From positions 1,674,001-1,738,000 of the forward strand of contig LODT01000037.1 of NCBI GenBank assembly GCA_001606155.1: DNA of 64,000 nt, written 5' to 3'. The notes beneath the pieces were generated by a model. It saw only the letters and a program-made list of their open reading frames with translations, made no database searches and was not told the origin of the DNA. Shown here one piece after another: positions 42,564 to 53,676 of this stretch. A program made the position numbers and the translations under genes. The first letter of the stretch is position 1. Each line of letters begins with the position of its first letter. Source of the DNA: Tieghemostelium lacteum (taxonomy: Eukaryota > Evosea > Eumycetozoa > Dictyosteliales > Raperosteliaceae).

Positions 42564-44111
42564 TTATCTTGGTTGTTGTTGTTGCTGTTGTTGTTGTTGT
42601 TGATGTGGAGTATTGGATTGGGGTGGTGAAATACTCATTTGTTGAGGTGGTGTGTTATTGGAGATAAATGGAACCATTTGTTGAGTTTTAGTAGGACTAC
42701 TGTGTGATGATGTGGTAGTTGTGGTTGTTGATTGAGCAAGTGGAGGTGAAGGTAATCCAATGAAACCTTGTCTGAAAGATGAGTTTTTAGAGGCAGCTTC
42801 AGCAATGGCAGACATAATCATTGGGTTTTGTAAATTCAACATATCAGGTGGGCAAATACCTTGTGGAATAGGAGATCCTAAACCAGTACTATTATTACCG
42901 GAACCAGATTTAGGAGGGAACGAGAAACTTACAGCTTGAGTAATGAAATTACGTAGATACAATAACTGTTCTCTTATCAATTTGTTTTCAGAATTTAGTA
43001 ATTCAACACGAGCTCTAAATTCACTATTGGTAGATGTGAGATCGTTAACTTTTTTCTCTAGATCGTGTATATAGGCTTTTTGTCTTTGTCTAAAGAGTTG
43101 AGCGGCTTCTCTGTTCTTTACAAGACGTCTTTGTCTTTTCATTGTTCTTTCTTCTTCAATATTGGCGTTACAGTCAGTAGTTGGTATTAGAGATGTACCA
43201 TTCTCACCCTTTACTGGGGTGGCACTAATGAACTTTCTCTTTTTAATTTTATCATCTTCTTTCTTTTTGGGAACTGGATTAGAAAGATTTGGTTTACTGT
43301 TGTTTTTATTATTCTGATGTTGTTGCTGTTGTTGATGTTGTTGATGTTGTTGCTGTTGTTGATGTTGTTGGCTCATTAGATTATCGGGTAAACCTAAATG
43401 AGTTTGCATTGTCATATTGGCAAAGTTCATATCGAATATAGGTTCATGAGATTGTGGAACTACATTATACATTTTCATATTATCATTTTTGAAATCCATT
43501 TTCATGTGTTGAATTGGAATGGCATTCAAAGATGAGGCATCGGGTACCAACATACCATTATTAGAATGAGTAAATTGTTCATGAGATTGAATATGTAAAT
43601 TTGGATCCTCTAATTTAATTAAAGGTGACTGTACAAAATTATTGTTGTTATTACTATTACTACTATTATTATTATTATTTAAATTATTATTATTATTTAC
43701 ATTATTAATATCGGTATTGATATTTGATAGATTATCCTTATCACTTTGAGATAAAAATATTTGAAATAATTGGTCATCCATTCCCATTCCATTCGGATTA
43801 TATTGTAATTGTGAAGGATTTATATATTGTAATTGTGGATTTGGATTCACACTACTATTAGGGTTTGTTGAATTGGGTATATTTTGTTGTTGTTGGGTTT
43901 GTTGTTGTTGGGTTTGTGGTGAAATTTGTTCTGGACTGGTATTATTTGAATTATTATTAAAATTATTTAATGGTTTAGATTGTATTTGGAACCCATTTTT
44001 CTTTAAACCAAATTTATTTGGACTGTCTGGAACAATACTTGTAAAATCTAATATCAGTTCCTGGTTTGGAAAGATACTGTAAAGAGACTCTCCACCTTCG
44101 ATAAGACTCAT
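42564..44111 (-). CDS. bZIP transcription factor
   Basis: Single exon, 515 residues. The basic region KRQRRLVKNREAAQLFRQRQ (Asn-x7-Arg as in NREAAQLFR) is followed by a leucine zipper (DLEKKVNDLTSTNSEFRARVELLNSENKL...), at about residues 325-395. The exact NREAAQLFRQRQKAYI wording is characteristic of dictyostelid bZIP (bzp) proteins. The rest is low-complexity: Asn-, Gln- and His-rich tracts, Thr/Ser/Pro-rich tail, typical of activation regions here. Nuclear DNA-binding regulator; I cannot say which bzp orthologue. Its upstream tract is 1.8 kb, shared with a divergent GPCR gene, and contains a GT-rich box. Confidence 0.93.
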   Translation of the reverse strand: MSLIEGGESLYSIFPNQELILDFTSIVPDSPNKFGLKKNGFQIQSKPLNNFNNNSNNTSPEQISPQTQQQQTQQQQNIPNSTNPNSSVNPNPQLQYINPSQLQYNPNGMGMDDQLFQIFLSQSDKDNLSNINTDINNVNNNNNLNNNNNSSNSNNNNNFVQSPLIKLEDPNLHIQSHEQFTHSNNGMLVPDASSLNAIPIQHMKMDFKNDNMKMYNVVPQSHEPIFDMNFANMTMQTHLGLPDNLMSQQHQQQQQHQQHQQQQQHQNNKNNSKPNLSNPVPKKKEDDKIKKRKFISATPVKGENGTSLIPTTDCNANIEEERTMKRQRRLVKNREAAQLFRQRQKAYIHDLEKKVNDLTSTNSEFRARVELLNSENKLIREQLLYLRNFITQAVSFSFPPKSGSGNNSTGLGSPIPQGICPPDMLNLQNPMIMSAIAEAASKNSSFRQGFIGLPSPPLAQSTTTTTTSSHSSPTKTQQMVPFISNNTPPQQMSISPPQSNTPHQQQQQQQQQQPR

Positions 44112-44917
44112 CTCGTTTTTTATTTAAATATAAGAAGAGGGTGATCGTTGGGTTTATCAAATTGATATATCAGTAAACTGGAGAAGGAAGAAGCTAATTA
44201 ATAATTACTATCTGAATGTGAATAATAATATTGCGTAAAAATTTGTTTTTATCAATTGAGATATTTAAGGTTAATGTATTATTCCCAAATGTAATATGAA
44301 TGGAAATTAAAAAAATATAAAAGTAATTATTAGTATTTTTTCAATTTTAAATTATGAAAAATATAAATTTAATTGACAAAGAAATATATAAAATGTTGGA
44401 TTATATCATTTAAAATTTTTTAATAAATTGATAGATCATATGGTATACCCACCCTTTTCCTTTTTGAATCTATAATTCTAATTACCAACTCTATGAAAAA
44501 AGAGAACTTATATAATTATACTTGGATAATTTATATAGCACCAATGATGATTGTGAGTTTTTGGTGAGGTGTTATGATAACAAATTAAAAAAATACCTTA
44601 TAGATATCTAAAGATTGGAATATTTGTCAAATAACTACAAGACAAATAATGGTATGAAAATGAGAAAAAAAATAAAAAAACCAGGTATTTTAAAATACTG
44701 ATAAATTTAAAAATAAAACAAAATTAATTATATAATCTTTGAAAAATATATAAATACAATGTATAGAGACAAATAAAACTCTTTGTAACAAATAGTGATT
44801 GAATCTAAAACAAGAAAAATAAAAAATTTTAATTCTTTAAAAATTAAAACACAAATGATTATTCTGAATGTTGATAATATTTCATTGTTGTGCTGTTGGC
44901 TGGGTTTATCACTTTTA

Positions 44918-44933
44918 AATGTGTGTGGTGTGA
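44918..44933 (+). promoter_or_regulatory. GT-rich G-box-like element, second copy of shared 16-mer
   Basis: AATGTGTGTGGTGTGA, identical to 6678-6693. Lies about 0.8 kb upstream of the bZIP start and 1 kb upstream of the GPCR start. Candidate GBF site; by-eye match. Confidence 0.3.
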
Positions 44934-45723
44934 TTTCCAATCCAAGTTGTGTAATATTATATATAGGGAGAGTAGTTGAAAATATTACAATAAATAAAAT
45001 ACACAAGTACACACATCTTCAAAATTTAGCATTTAATATCTATGAATAATATCAAAGTACTCCATTGATTGTGAATTGTCATAAATAATGCTGATATCAA
45101 GTCTGCCTGCATTTGGAAATATTTAAACTTTTTAAAAAAGGCAGATTTTAAATTTTATAAAATAATATGATGCTGGTTGTTTGGAATAACACAATGTGTT
45201 ATCTTATAGATTATCTAATAACCACAAAACACACAAATAAAAAAGAAAAAACATAAAGATAAAGAGAGAAATAGAATAAAACATCTAGACAAGACGGAGA
45301 AAGAGATATTATTATAATTACCCTTAGTAAAAATTTTAAAACTATTGTACGCAATGTAACAATGTGGAGTGTACAAATGGGAGGAAATTTTAAAATAAAT
45401 ATAAAAGAAATAAATAAAGAAAAACTTAAAACAAATTTTAGTTATTTTAGAAGTATATTTTTTTTTGTTCACTCTATCTGGTAGTATGTTTTGAGTTTAA
45501 CCCCATTTCTAAAAATTTTAAAAGTTTTAATCGATTTTAGAGAATTATTTCTCCATATCAAGAAAATATTCATTTATTTAAACACACACATAATTTTTAA
45601 TTTTAAAAAAAAAACAAAATAAATATAAATATAAAAATAGTAATGAAATTTAAATCATTTAAAAAATAATTGATACTTAATGTGGTTAAAAATTGAATAA
45701 ATCAATCAACTTTTTTGATAATT

Positions 45724-45800
45724 TTTTTTAATTTAATTTAATTTAATTTTAATTTTTAATTTAATTTAATTTAATTTTATTTTTTTTTTTTAATTTTGCA
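45724..45800. repeat. AATTT-type microsatellite
   Basis: Repeated TTTAA units interrupted by longer T runs, immediately upstream of the GPCR promoter box. Simple sequence, no further meaning seen. Confidence 0.7.
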
Positions 45801-45822
45801 TATGTTACTCAAAATAACAAGA

Positions 45823-45843
45823 ACACAACCACCCACAACACCC
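45823..45843 (-). promoter_or_regulatory. CA-rich box close to the GPCR start
   Basis: CAACCACCCACAACACCC and flanks, about 90 bp before the GPCR ATG. Read on the minus strand it is GGGTGTTGTGGGTGG, close to G-box elements that control cAMP-induced genes in Dictyostelium. Inference from resemblance and position. Confidence 0.35.
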
Positions 45844-45929
45844 AATTCATAAAATAACAATATCATAATAAATAGTGTTTACATGTTATCTTGATTTTTA
45901 AAAATATACACACATAGAGAGATAAAAAG

Positions 45930-47280
45930 ATGTCATCACTACCATACATACCAAAAGATTATGAATCATTAAATATCACCCTGGTAACGATAAGTTCTTC
46001 ACTGTCGCTGATAGGATGTCTATTTATAATATGTGCCTATATACACTATAAAGAACTACGAGAGTTTCATTTAAAGCTTATATTCATTCTGACAATCAAC
46101 GATCTATTAATAGCATTGATATTCTTAATCAGTACCAATATTGATAGAAAACTATTTGATACCTTAAATTATTTTTTTCCATATCTCTGTAACATACCAG
46201 ACACTATATTACACTACTTCTTCATCACATCTTTCTTTTGGAATACATGTATTGCACATACACTCTTACAAGGTAAGTTCACCTCATCTCACCACCCCAG
46301 GGAAAATGAATTTAGAGTGTGGAACTAACTATTTTTGAAAATTTTCAAAAAATGCAGTAATTAGGTACAATAACGACAGAGTTGAAAAATATTATAAAAT
46401 CTATCACTGTTTCTCATGGGGATTTCCATTATTGATTCTCTCTAGTTTGTTTTTACTGAGATATCTAGAGAAATCAGATTGTAAGAATATTCTAGAGATA
46501 TACCCACACTTGTTGTTTTTGATACCATTGTTGGCATCTTTTATCTACAATGTTATCGTTTGTGTACTTTTGACCATCAGTCTAAAGAGTAATTCCAACT
46601 CTCTATTTAATATCTATTCATCACCAGTACTAGGAGCAGGATCAGATAAACATTCAGATCATTATGAATCTATAAGTACCATAAGCGATCTATCGAGTAA
46701 CTACAGTAGTAGCGGTTCGATAAACTACAAGAAAATCAAATCTGGTGGTGGTATAAAGTCCAAGAGAAAGACACCTAGAATCATATGGACATCAATATTC
46801 TTTGTCTTAGCCTTTGCATTCTGTTGGTTGCCAACTTTGGTTGCGGTCATTATGATGTTTATAGAAAACACTCAACAGAGTAGAAACAGTAAGGTTCTAT
46901 TCATGTGCACTGTCATATTTGTTCCATTACAAGGATTCTTGAATGCATGCATCTACGGGCTAAATGACGGTCTTAGAAAGAAACTTAAAAATTCATATAA
47001 AAACTTTATAAATAGACAGAGAATATCCAGTCATGACTATGACAGTCCTCCTCTTACTACTCTACCATCTCCATCTTGTCACTGTTGGCCATTTTCATTA
47101 TTTAGTCAGAAATCATCACCAATTTCATCATCAGATCCCTATGCACCTTTGATTCCAGATTATAATGATGACTCTGATGTAGATAGTCCACTACACCAAA
47201 GTCAACAACATAACATTGATAATCCTTATTACCAACCTACATCTTCTTCAAAATCAATACAATACTATATGATCAATTAG
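45930..47280 (+). CDS. cAMP receptor-like G-protein-coupled receptor (Crl/CAR family)
   Basis: Two exons, 45930-46272 and 46358-47280, intron 85 bp in phase 1; 421 residues. Seven spans can be read: LVTISSSLSLIGCLFIICAY, LKLIFILTINDLLIALIFLI, the third with HYFFITSFFWNTCIAHTLLQ, SWGFPLLILSSLFLL, LLFLIPLLASFIYNVIVCVLL, IWTSIFFVLAFAFCWLPTLV and VIFVPLQGFLNACIYGL. The first spans and the loop REFHLKLIFIL resemble Dictyostelium cAMP receptors and Crl proteins. The long third cytoplasmic loop is Ser/Gly/Lys-rich and the tail is Ser/Pro-rich, as expected for phosphorylation. Ligand unknown. Confidence 0.9.
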
Positions 47281-47537
47281 ACTTCCCTCCCTAATCATAA
47301 AAATTTCACTTGAACAAACACACTGTTTGATACTTCATCCCCAAAATTAAAAAATCAAAATTATTTTTATTTTTTTTTATTTTAATTTAAGACAACTAAT
47401 CATTCTTTTTGCAATTCCATGGAATTCCATGTAGATGGTTTTATACTTTCAGACTGTTTTGAATATTATTTAAATATAAAATAATTTGATTTATTTATAT
47501 TAAATTTATAAATAATATAATATAGAATAGATAGATA

Positions 47538-48377
47538 ATGAGTAGTAAAGTTTGGATAATTACAGGATGCACAAGTGGTACTGGTTTGGCATTAGCTGAG
47601 AAACTGCTTGAACAGGGACATAGAGTAGTTGGTACCTCTAGAGACATTAACAAATTTAATTCATTAGAAGTCAGTAATCATGACAATTTCCTTGGATTAC
47701 AAGTAGATATTGCAAATGAAGACTCAATAAAACAAGCAATTTCAAAGGTACTAGAGAGATTTAAGACTGTGGATGTACTAGTTAATAATGCTGGTTATGG
47801 TTTAATAGGTGCTGTTGAAGAGACTTCGGATATTGAGAATCGTACAATGATGGATGCACTCTATTTTGGACCTTTAAATATGATAAGGTCAGTACTACCA
47901 ATTCTAAGAGAAAAGAAGAGTGGTTATATATTCAATGTATCAAGTGTAGGTGGAATCAAAGGATTCCCAAGACGTGGTGCTTATAACGGTGCAAAGTTTG
48001 CACTGATTGGAATGTCAGAGGCTCTATACGAAGATGTTAAACCATTGGGTATACGTGTATCCTGTTTGGTGTTGGGTAATTTTAAAACTGGTTTTCAAAG
48101 TTCAGATACACTACCACAACAAACCATTGACCAATACAATACTCAAGAGGTTAGAAAATCATTCCAACAAAAGAAAACCACTGGATTCCTACCAGGTGAT
48201 CCTAAACGTTTTGCAGATATCGTTATAGATGCTGAAAAATCTCAAAATCCACCTTATAATATATTCCTAGGTGCCGATACCTTTGTAGTTCTCGAATCCA
48301 AAATCAATGAACTCCAGCAACAGATATCCTCTCAAAAAATTTCCAATTCTAATGTTGGTATACCAAGTTCTGAATAA
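47538..48377 (+). CDS. Short-chain dehydrogenase/reductase, classical type
   Basis: Single exon, 279 residues. Rossmann cofactor motif TGCTSGTG (residues 9-16), Asp57-type DI (VDIAN), NNAG at 83-86, catalytic Ser in NVSSVGG (135/136), and Tyr149-x3-Lys153 in YNGAK. Acidic Asp is absent and Arg35 follows the second strand (GTSRD), which favours NADPH. The tetrad Asn, normally in a V-N-x-F-G context on helix 4, appears replaced: the matching stretch is DALYFGPLN. Substrate unknown; closest to the broad SDR family of retinol/steroid-like reductases. No targeting signal. Confidence 0.88.
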   Translation: MSSKVWIITGCTSGTGLALAEKLLEQGHRVVGTSRDINKFNSLEVSNHDNFLGLQVDIANEDSIKQAISKVLERFKTVDVLVNNAGYGLIGAVEETSDIENRTMMDALYFGPLNMIRSVLPILREKKSGYIFNVSSVGGIKGFPRRGAYNGAKFALIGMSEALYEDVKPLGIRVSCLVLGNFKTGFQSSDTLPQQTIDQYNTQEVRKSFQQKKTTGFLPGDPKRFADIVIDAEKSQNPPYNIFLGADTFVVLESKINELQQQISSQKISNSNVGIPSSE

Positions 48378-48480
48378 ATGTAAAAATAAATTAAAAACCC
48401 TTTTTTTAAAAATTTTCATTCGCACTTTCGTTCGTTTTTTTTATTGCACTCAATAATCAAAAACAACAGTTACAACAGAT

Positions 48481-50677
48481 ATGGATAAAGTTTATTTAAA
48501 TATTGATAAAATTTTAGATGAAACTCTAAAATTAGTAAAAATCAAAGTAATTTCACAAGATGAATGTAAAAAGATTATGGCAAAAAGAAAAACCTTGGAA
48601 ATTAAATTACATGGACACAATGGAAAACCAAGTTATCTAAAATATATTGCATATGAATTAGAATTGGATCAACTTTTTCATAAAAGAGCTCGTAAACTAA
48701 GTATGTTTTTGTGGTGAATTTGATATAGATGTAGTACTTACAATTTGATATGTAATTTCTGTGTATAGATATGGAATTTGATGTTAGGGTTAGAAGTGCA
48801 ATTAGAAATTGTTTACAGATATTTAATAGAGCATTGTATAAGTATCCTAAAGATGAATCATTGTGGTTAAATTATTTGAATATTAGGATAAAGAGAGCTA
48901 GTAGAGAAGGTACTGGAAAGGCATTTGCAGAGGCTCTTCAACATATACCCAGATCACCAAAGTTATGGAAATTAGCAGCTTCTTATGAATTTGAAGTGAA
49001 TAAGGATATTCAAGCTGCTAGAAATCTAATTCAAGCAGGTACACAGTTTAATGAAGAAGATAGATCATTGTGGATACATTTCTTTAATATGGAGTTATCT
49101 TATATTTCACTGCTCTATAATAACTTGGATGAGTCTCAGAATAAGGTACAGTTGAAACAGGAGGATGAAGGTGATGAAAAGATCTCAATGAATTTGGATA
49201 AATTGAAAAAGGAGAATGGTATAGAAGGTTCTGATAAACCATTAGAAGGCTTGATTACATTTGGTAAAGAGATCCTCAATCCTGCTCAATTGAAAAACTC
49301 AGCATTGATTCGTGGTCAGATTGCATCTATCATCTATAAGACTGCAATTAAAAAGAAACCACACGATTTTGATTTTAGAAAACAATTCTACAAAATTGCA
49401 AAGAATTTTTGGAATGTGGGTAAGATAACTCAGGATGAGAAGGGTGCAGGTCAACTATTGCAATTGGAGATTATGAACTCCATGAAAGAGGACTTTAAGA
49501 ATGATGAGAGAATATGGTTTTTCATTGCAAAGTCTCAGGTTAACTCTGGACTAGATCTAAAGGAGATTATAAAGACTTTAAATCAGGGTCTTGAAAGTAA
49601 TTTAGGAGATAGCTATGTACAAGGGTACCATAGATTCCTTATAAAGTATCTAACAGGTAAATTAACTGTCTCTAAAGATAGTCAATCGATAGACCTAGTT
49701 CAAAAGACCTTGATAAAGTTATTTAAAGACAATGTAGGAGTACTCTCTGAACAATCTTATCAGCTATATATTGATTTGTTGTTAGAGAGTGGACTTTTAA
49801 AAGACGCTTTCAAAGTCACCGAAGAGGCAGTCAAGAGATATCCAAGTTCTATTGCACTATGGAGTTACAGAATCAACTTGTATCTAAAGGATTTGTTTAT
49901 TATTCAACAGTCTTCTACAACTAGAGAGCAATTGGAAATCCTGCTTGAAGAAGCTATTGTGTCTGTTCAACCTAGAAACCCTGAAAATTCTAAAATCTTC
50001 TTGGAATACATTAAATATCACACACAATTTAAAAACACCAACCCCGATTTGGCATCTGTTCATAATCTTTTGAAAAAACTATTTAAACTCTTAGACAACA
50101 ACCCACACACTCAAAATCAATTGAAAACCTATTTAATTGATTATACATTTTTAAATTTCCCACCAGAGCAATTAAAATTATCTTATCAATTGTTTGTATC
50201 CCAAATCATTTCCATCTTTGGAAATAAAAAACCAATATTTTTCAAACAAAAAAAACTAACCGATAAAATCCAATTTTCAAATAATATAGCTGTTTTCAAT
50301 ATTTACCAACCACTAAAGAGCTCTATCAAAAATGTATAATGTATGAAGAATTAAATCTAAGAAATAGTGCCAATAAAAATTATCAAGAAATAAGAACTCT
50401 CTATGAAAGATGTTTAGTTGATGAAAATTCAGCTTCCACCGATGCAAGTAAGATATTAAAAAAATATCCAAATCTAAAACCAAAAAAAAAACCAAAATAG
50501 ATCGAAACTAACCAAAAAAAAAAAAATTATTTTTTTTCATTATAAATAGAATTATGGTTTAATTATAGAAATTTTGAATTAAAAATAACAGGTGATGTTT
50601 CAAGATCAACAGTAATAGCAAACAGAGCTAAAAAATCATTGTCTGATCCAATTCCATTTTTTTCATTGATTCATTAA
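48481..50677 (+). CDS. utp6: UTP6, U3 snoRNP/SSU processome protein with HAT repeats
   Basis: Four exons: 48481-48700, 48769-50191, 50290-50447 and 50550-50677, introns 68, 98 and 102 bp; 642 residues. N-terminus MDKVYLNIDKILDETLKL and the RKLNMEFDVRVRSAIRNCLQIFNRAL block are typical of UTP6. HAT repeats follow: KYPKDESLWLNYLNI, IPRSPKLWKLAASYEFE, YPSSIALWSYRINLYL and, across the last intron, DAKLWFNYRNFELK. UTP6 belongs to the UTP-B module of the small-subunit processome that handles early 18S rRNA processing in the nucleolus. The third exon was found because the frame otherwise ends early; donor GTTTGT gives the right phase and resumes with HAT-like LYQKCIMYEELN. The last two junctions are good but not certain. 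Confidence 0.87.
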
Positions 50678-51033
50678 AAATAAAACACCCATTGAGTGTG
50701 GTAATTCCATCGATGGTTGAGATAAAAAATTTTTTTTAATTTTTTATTTTTTTCAAAAATCACACATCCACACATTGTTGACAATATTTAATTATTGATT
50801 TTGTTTATAACTGTCAACATATCACCAAAAGTTTATTTATTTATTTATTTGTACCCCCCACTTTCTTGATTTAATATATTTTTCACAGACAGTGAAACAG
50901 TTTATTTTTATTTTTCATTATTCATCATTTTCATTTTCTTTTCATATATTTGTACATTAATAATTATTTTAAAATCCAGCTCTAACATTGTATTATTATT
51001 ATTAGTCATTTCCATCTTATTATTATTATAAAA
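50678..51033. other. Intergenic, nothing supported
   Basis: 356 bp between UTP6 and the RabGAP gene. T-rich tracts and a TTTA microsatellite around 50835. No gene seen. Confidence 0.5.
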
Positions 51034-53676
51034 ATGGAATATAAAGAAGATGATCTTCAAACCACCAAAGTGGACAACAACATTGTTGTAATCAAAGCAA
51101 CAGAGGAAATACAAAATGAATTAGAAGAAAATATTAAAACAAATGAACAACAACAAGAACAACAACAGCAACAAAACAATGAGCCACAAACACAAAATGA
51201 AACCAATGAAAGTGTTAACCAAACACCTGATGTATCTATAACCAATGAAAATACCAATATAACATTTTCAACTATTGTATCAATATTACATAATAATAAT
51301 AATAACACAACAACTACAACAACTACAACAAATGGAGGTACTCATGGTACTAATACTTTAAATAATATAATTAACCAAATAATCAATAGTGTAAAATTAG
51401 AAGTTTATCCACATGCATCTGGAAAATATCCTGTACATGAGGCAGTATATAAGAATGATTTGGAGGTTTTAAAATCAATATTGGGTGAAGATGTAATTAT
51501 AGATCAACAGTCACCTCACAATACAAGTACGATTACTGAGAATGAAGAAGAGGAGGAAGAGGAAAATGATCAAACTCTACAAGGTATACCTTCAGGAATC
51601 AACGAAAGAGATGAACAAGGTCGTACACCATTAATGTTTTCAAATTGTAAAGATACTGCTCAGTTCCTATTGGAAAGAGGCGCTCGTGTGAATCTACGTG
51701 ACCATGATAGACAGACTGCAATGCATAAAGCCAGTATCTATAATATACCTGACCTTTTATCATTGTATTTGGATGTTGGTGCACATATTAAAAGAGATTC
51801 TTCTGGATGTACACCTTTGCATATATGTGCTCAAAGAGGTCATCTTAAATGTGTACAAACAATGATGGATAAAGGTCCACGTCGTGTGAAGGCTGAGGCT
51901 CGTGATAAGTCTGGTAAAACACCTCTACATTATGCCTGTGAATCTCAGGAGATTAACGATGAGATCTCCTATCAAATCATTCAGGTTTTAGTTAATGGAG
52001 GATCACTTCTCGATTCAAAAGATCGTGAGAAGAAGACACCTCTTCACCATGCAACCATCTTGGGTAAAGTCAAATCTGTAAATGTACTTTTAGAAAAGGG
52101 TGCAAATACTGATATTGCTGATATGTTTGGTGCATTACCACTTCACTATGCAGTCACTTGTGTGACTGGTCGTAAGATTGCCAAACAACTCATTAGTAAA
52201 GGTAGTAAAGTCAATGCCCCTGATAACATTGGTCAGACCCCTATTTTCTATGCTTCCAAATCTGGGCTACCAAAGAATGTCACAAGTCTATTGAGAATGG
52301 GTGCTTCTGCAACTGTTAAAGACTACCAGAGCAAAACTCCCCTTCATTTCTCATTGGATATTGCTAATCCCACTATTAGTAGTATGTTGGTGAGTGCAGG
52401 TGCTGATGTAAGTCTACGTTATCGTTATGGTATCAAAGGTGAGAAAGGTGAAAAGGGTGGCTTTAATACCATTTCTAGAAAGACCTGGAAAGGTGAGACT
52501 ACTGGAGAGATGATAGACGAAGAATTGAACCATGCTGATCTCTATGGTTTTCTTCCTGATGTATCCTTGACTGCTCTACAACTTAAAAGATGGCAAGAGT
52601 CTAAAGAGTACTATAGTAACTTGGTTAGAGAAAACAAAGACAAGGAAAAAATGAGGGAAAAGAAGATGGTTAAAGTTATCAAACAATGGAATGAAAAGTA
52701 TAAAAAGAAACAAGGGTATGTCCAATCATTGGCTTGGAAGACAGTTAGCGAATCCATTAGATCTACTCTTTGGAGACTAGTTTTGGATCCTGAGAATGTC
52801 AAACAGCAACATGCCAACAGGGTAACCTATGAACAGTTACTTGAAAGAGATTCTGAATTTGTAAAACAGATTGATTTGGATATTGATCGTACCTATAGAA
52901 ATCATTATATATTCAGAGAGAGATTTAATGAAGGTCAACAAAGTCTCTTTAATATATTGAAAGCCTATTCGGTATATGATCCTGAAGTTGGGTATTGTCA
53001 AGGTATGAGTTCTCTAGTTGCAATGATGCTTATGTATCTCTCTGAAGAACAATCATTTTGGGCATTAGTTTCCTTGATGGAATCAGATAAATATCAATTC
53101 CGTGGTCTTTTCTTACCATCCTTCCCACTACTCTACAGACATTATGCAATTCATGAGGCACTCTTACACCAGGAACTACCAAAAGTTCAAAACCACTTCA
53201 ATGTAGAGGGTATCAATACATCAATGTATGCAACTAAATGGTTCCTTACTATATTCTCTGGAAATGTACCATTCCCATTGCTGGTTAGATTTTGGGATTT
53301 GGTATTACTCAATGGTTACTATATCGTTCACAGCTTTGCAATTCAATTGTTGAGAGAATATGATGATTTACTATGTGCTGAACCATTTGAGAAAATACTC
53401 CACCACTTTAGTAATTTGGAGTTCAACAAAATCAATATATATTCATTCTTCAAATCATGTAAAAAGTATCGTATAAATGAGAAGAAAATTGAAAAATTAG
53501 TATCTCAATATCAACAACAACAGCAACAATTACATATGAATCCTTTACCAATTAAACCAAGATCAGCATCATTATTCAACCCATCAACATCTGTTCCTCC
53601 AACTACTACCATAACATCGACAACCACAACTACAATTACCTCAACAACTACAACAACTACTACTACCACTCTCTAA
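51034..53676 (+). CDS. Ankyrin-repeat and TBC-domain RabGAP
   Basis: Single exon, 880 residues. N-terminal ~120 residues are Gln/Asn/Thr/Glu-rich. About nine ankyrin repeats follow (HPSGKYPVHEAVYKNDLEVL, then GRTPLMFSNCKDTAQFLLERG, GCTPLHICAQRGHLKCVQ, GKTPLHYACES, KKTPLHHATILGK, etc.), ending near residue 480. The TBC domain begins about residue 560 and carries both catalytic fingers: Arg in DLDIDRTYRNH and Gln in YCQGM. Further blocks are FWALVSLMES, MYATKWFLTIFSGNVPF and RFWDLVLLNG. It stimulates GTP hydrolysis by a Rab on endomembranes. The C-terminus is poly-Gln then Thr-rich. This ankyrin-TBC pairing is uncommon; which Rab is unknown. Confidence 0.92.
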   Translation: MEYKEDDLQTTKVDNNIVVIKATEEIQNELEENIKTNEQQQEQQQQQNNEPQTQNETNESVNQTPDVSITNENTNITFSTIVSILHNNNNNTTTTTTTTNGGTHGTNTLNNIINQIINSVKLEVYPHASGKYPVHEAVYKNDLEVLKSILGEDVIIDQQSPHNTSTITENEEEEEEENDQTLQGIPSGINERDEQGRTPLMFSNCKDTAQFLLERGARVNLRDHDRQTAMHKASIYNIPDLLSLYLDVGAHIKRDSSGCTPLHICAQRGHLKCVQTMMDKGPRRVKAEARDKSGKTPLHYACESQEINDEISYQIIQVLVNGGSLLDSKDREKKTPLHHATILGKVKSVNVLLEKGANTDIADMFGALPLHYAVTCVTGRKIAKQLISKGSKVNAPDNIGQTPIFYASKSGLPKNVTSLLRMGASATVKDYQSKTPLHFSLDIANPTISSMLVSAGADVSLRYRYGIKGEKGEKGGFNTISRKTWKGETTGEMIDEELNHADLYGFLPDVSLTALQLKRWQESKEYYSNLVRENKDKEKMREKKMVKVIKQWNEKYKKKQGYVQSLAWKTVSESIRSTLWRLVLDPENVKQQHANRVTYEQLLERDSEFVKQIDLDIDRTYRNHYIFRERFNEGQQSLFNILKAYSVYDPEVGYCQGMSSLVAMMLMYLSEEQSFWALVSLMESDKYQFRGLFLPSFPLLYRHYAIHEALLHQELPKVQNHFNVEGINTSMYATKWFLTIFSGNVPFPLLVRFWDLVLLNGYYIVHSFAIQLLREYDDLLCAEPFEKILHHFSNLEFNKINIYSFFKSCKKYRINEKKIEKLVSQYQQQQQQLHMNPLPIKPRSASLFNPSTSVPPTTTITSTTTTTITSTTTTTTTTTL

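Larger units (their letters stand above)
44112..45929. other. Long divergent promoter tract between bZIP and GPCR genes
   Basis: About 1.8 kb, extremely AT-rich. Contains AATGTGTGTGGTGTGA at 44918-44933, a CA-rich box at 45823-45843, and a TTTAA/AATTT microsatellite at 45724-45800. Open frames at 44728-45049 and 45215-45472 are composition artefacts. Long upstream tracts fit developmentally controlled genes. Confidence 0.55.

Noticed and set aside
44728-45049. Open frames on both strands in the bZIP-GPCR spacer
   Set aside because: AT-rich composition, overlapping on both strands, no motif.
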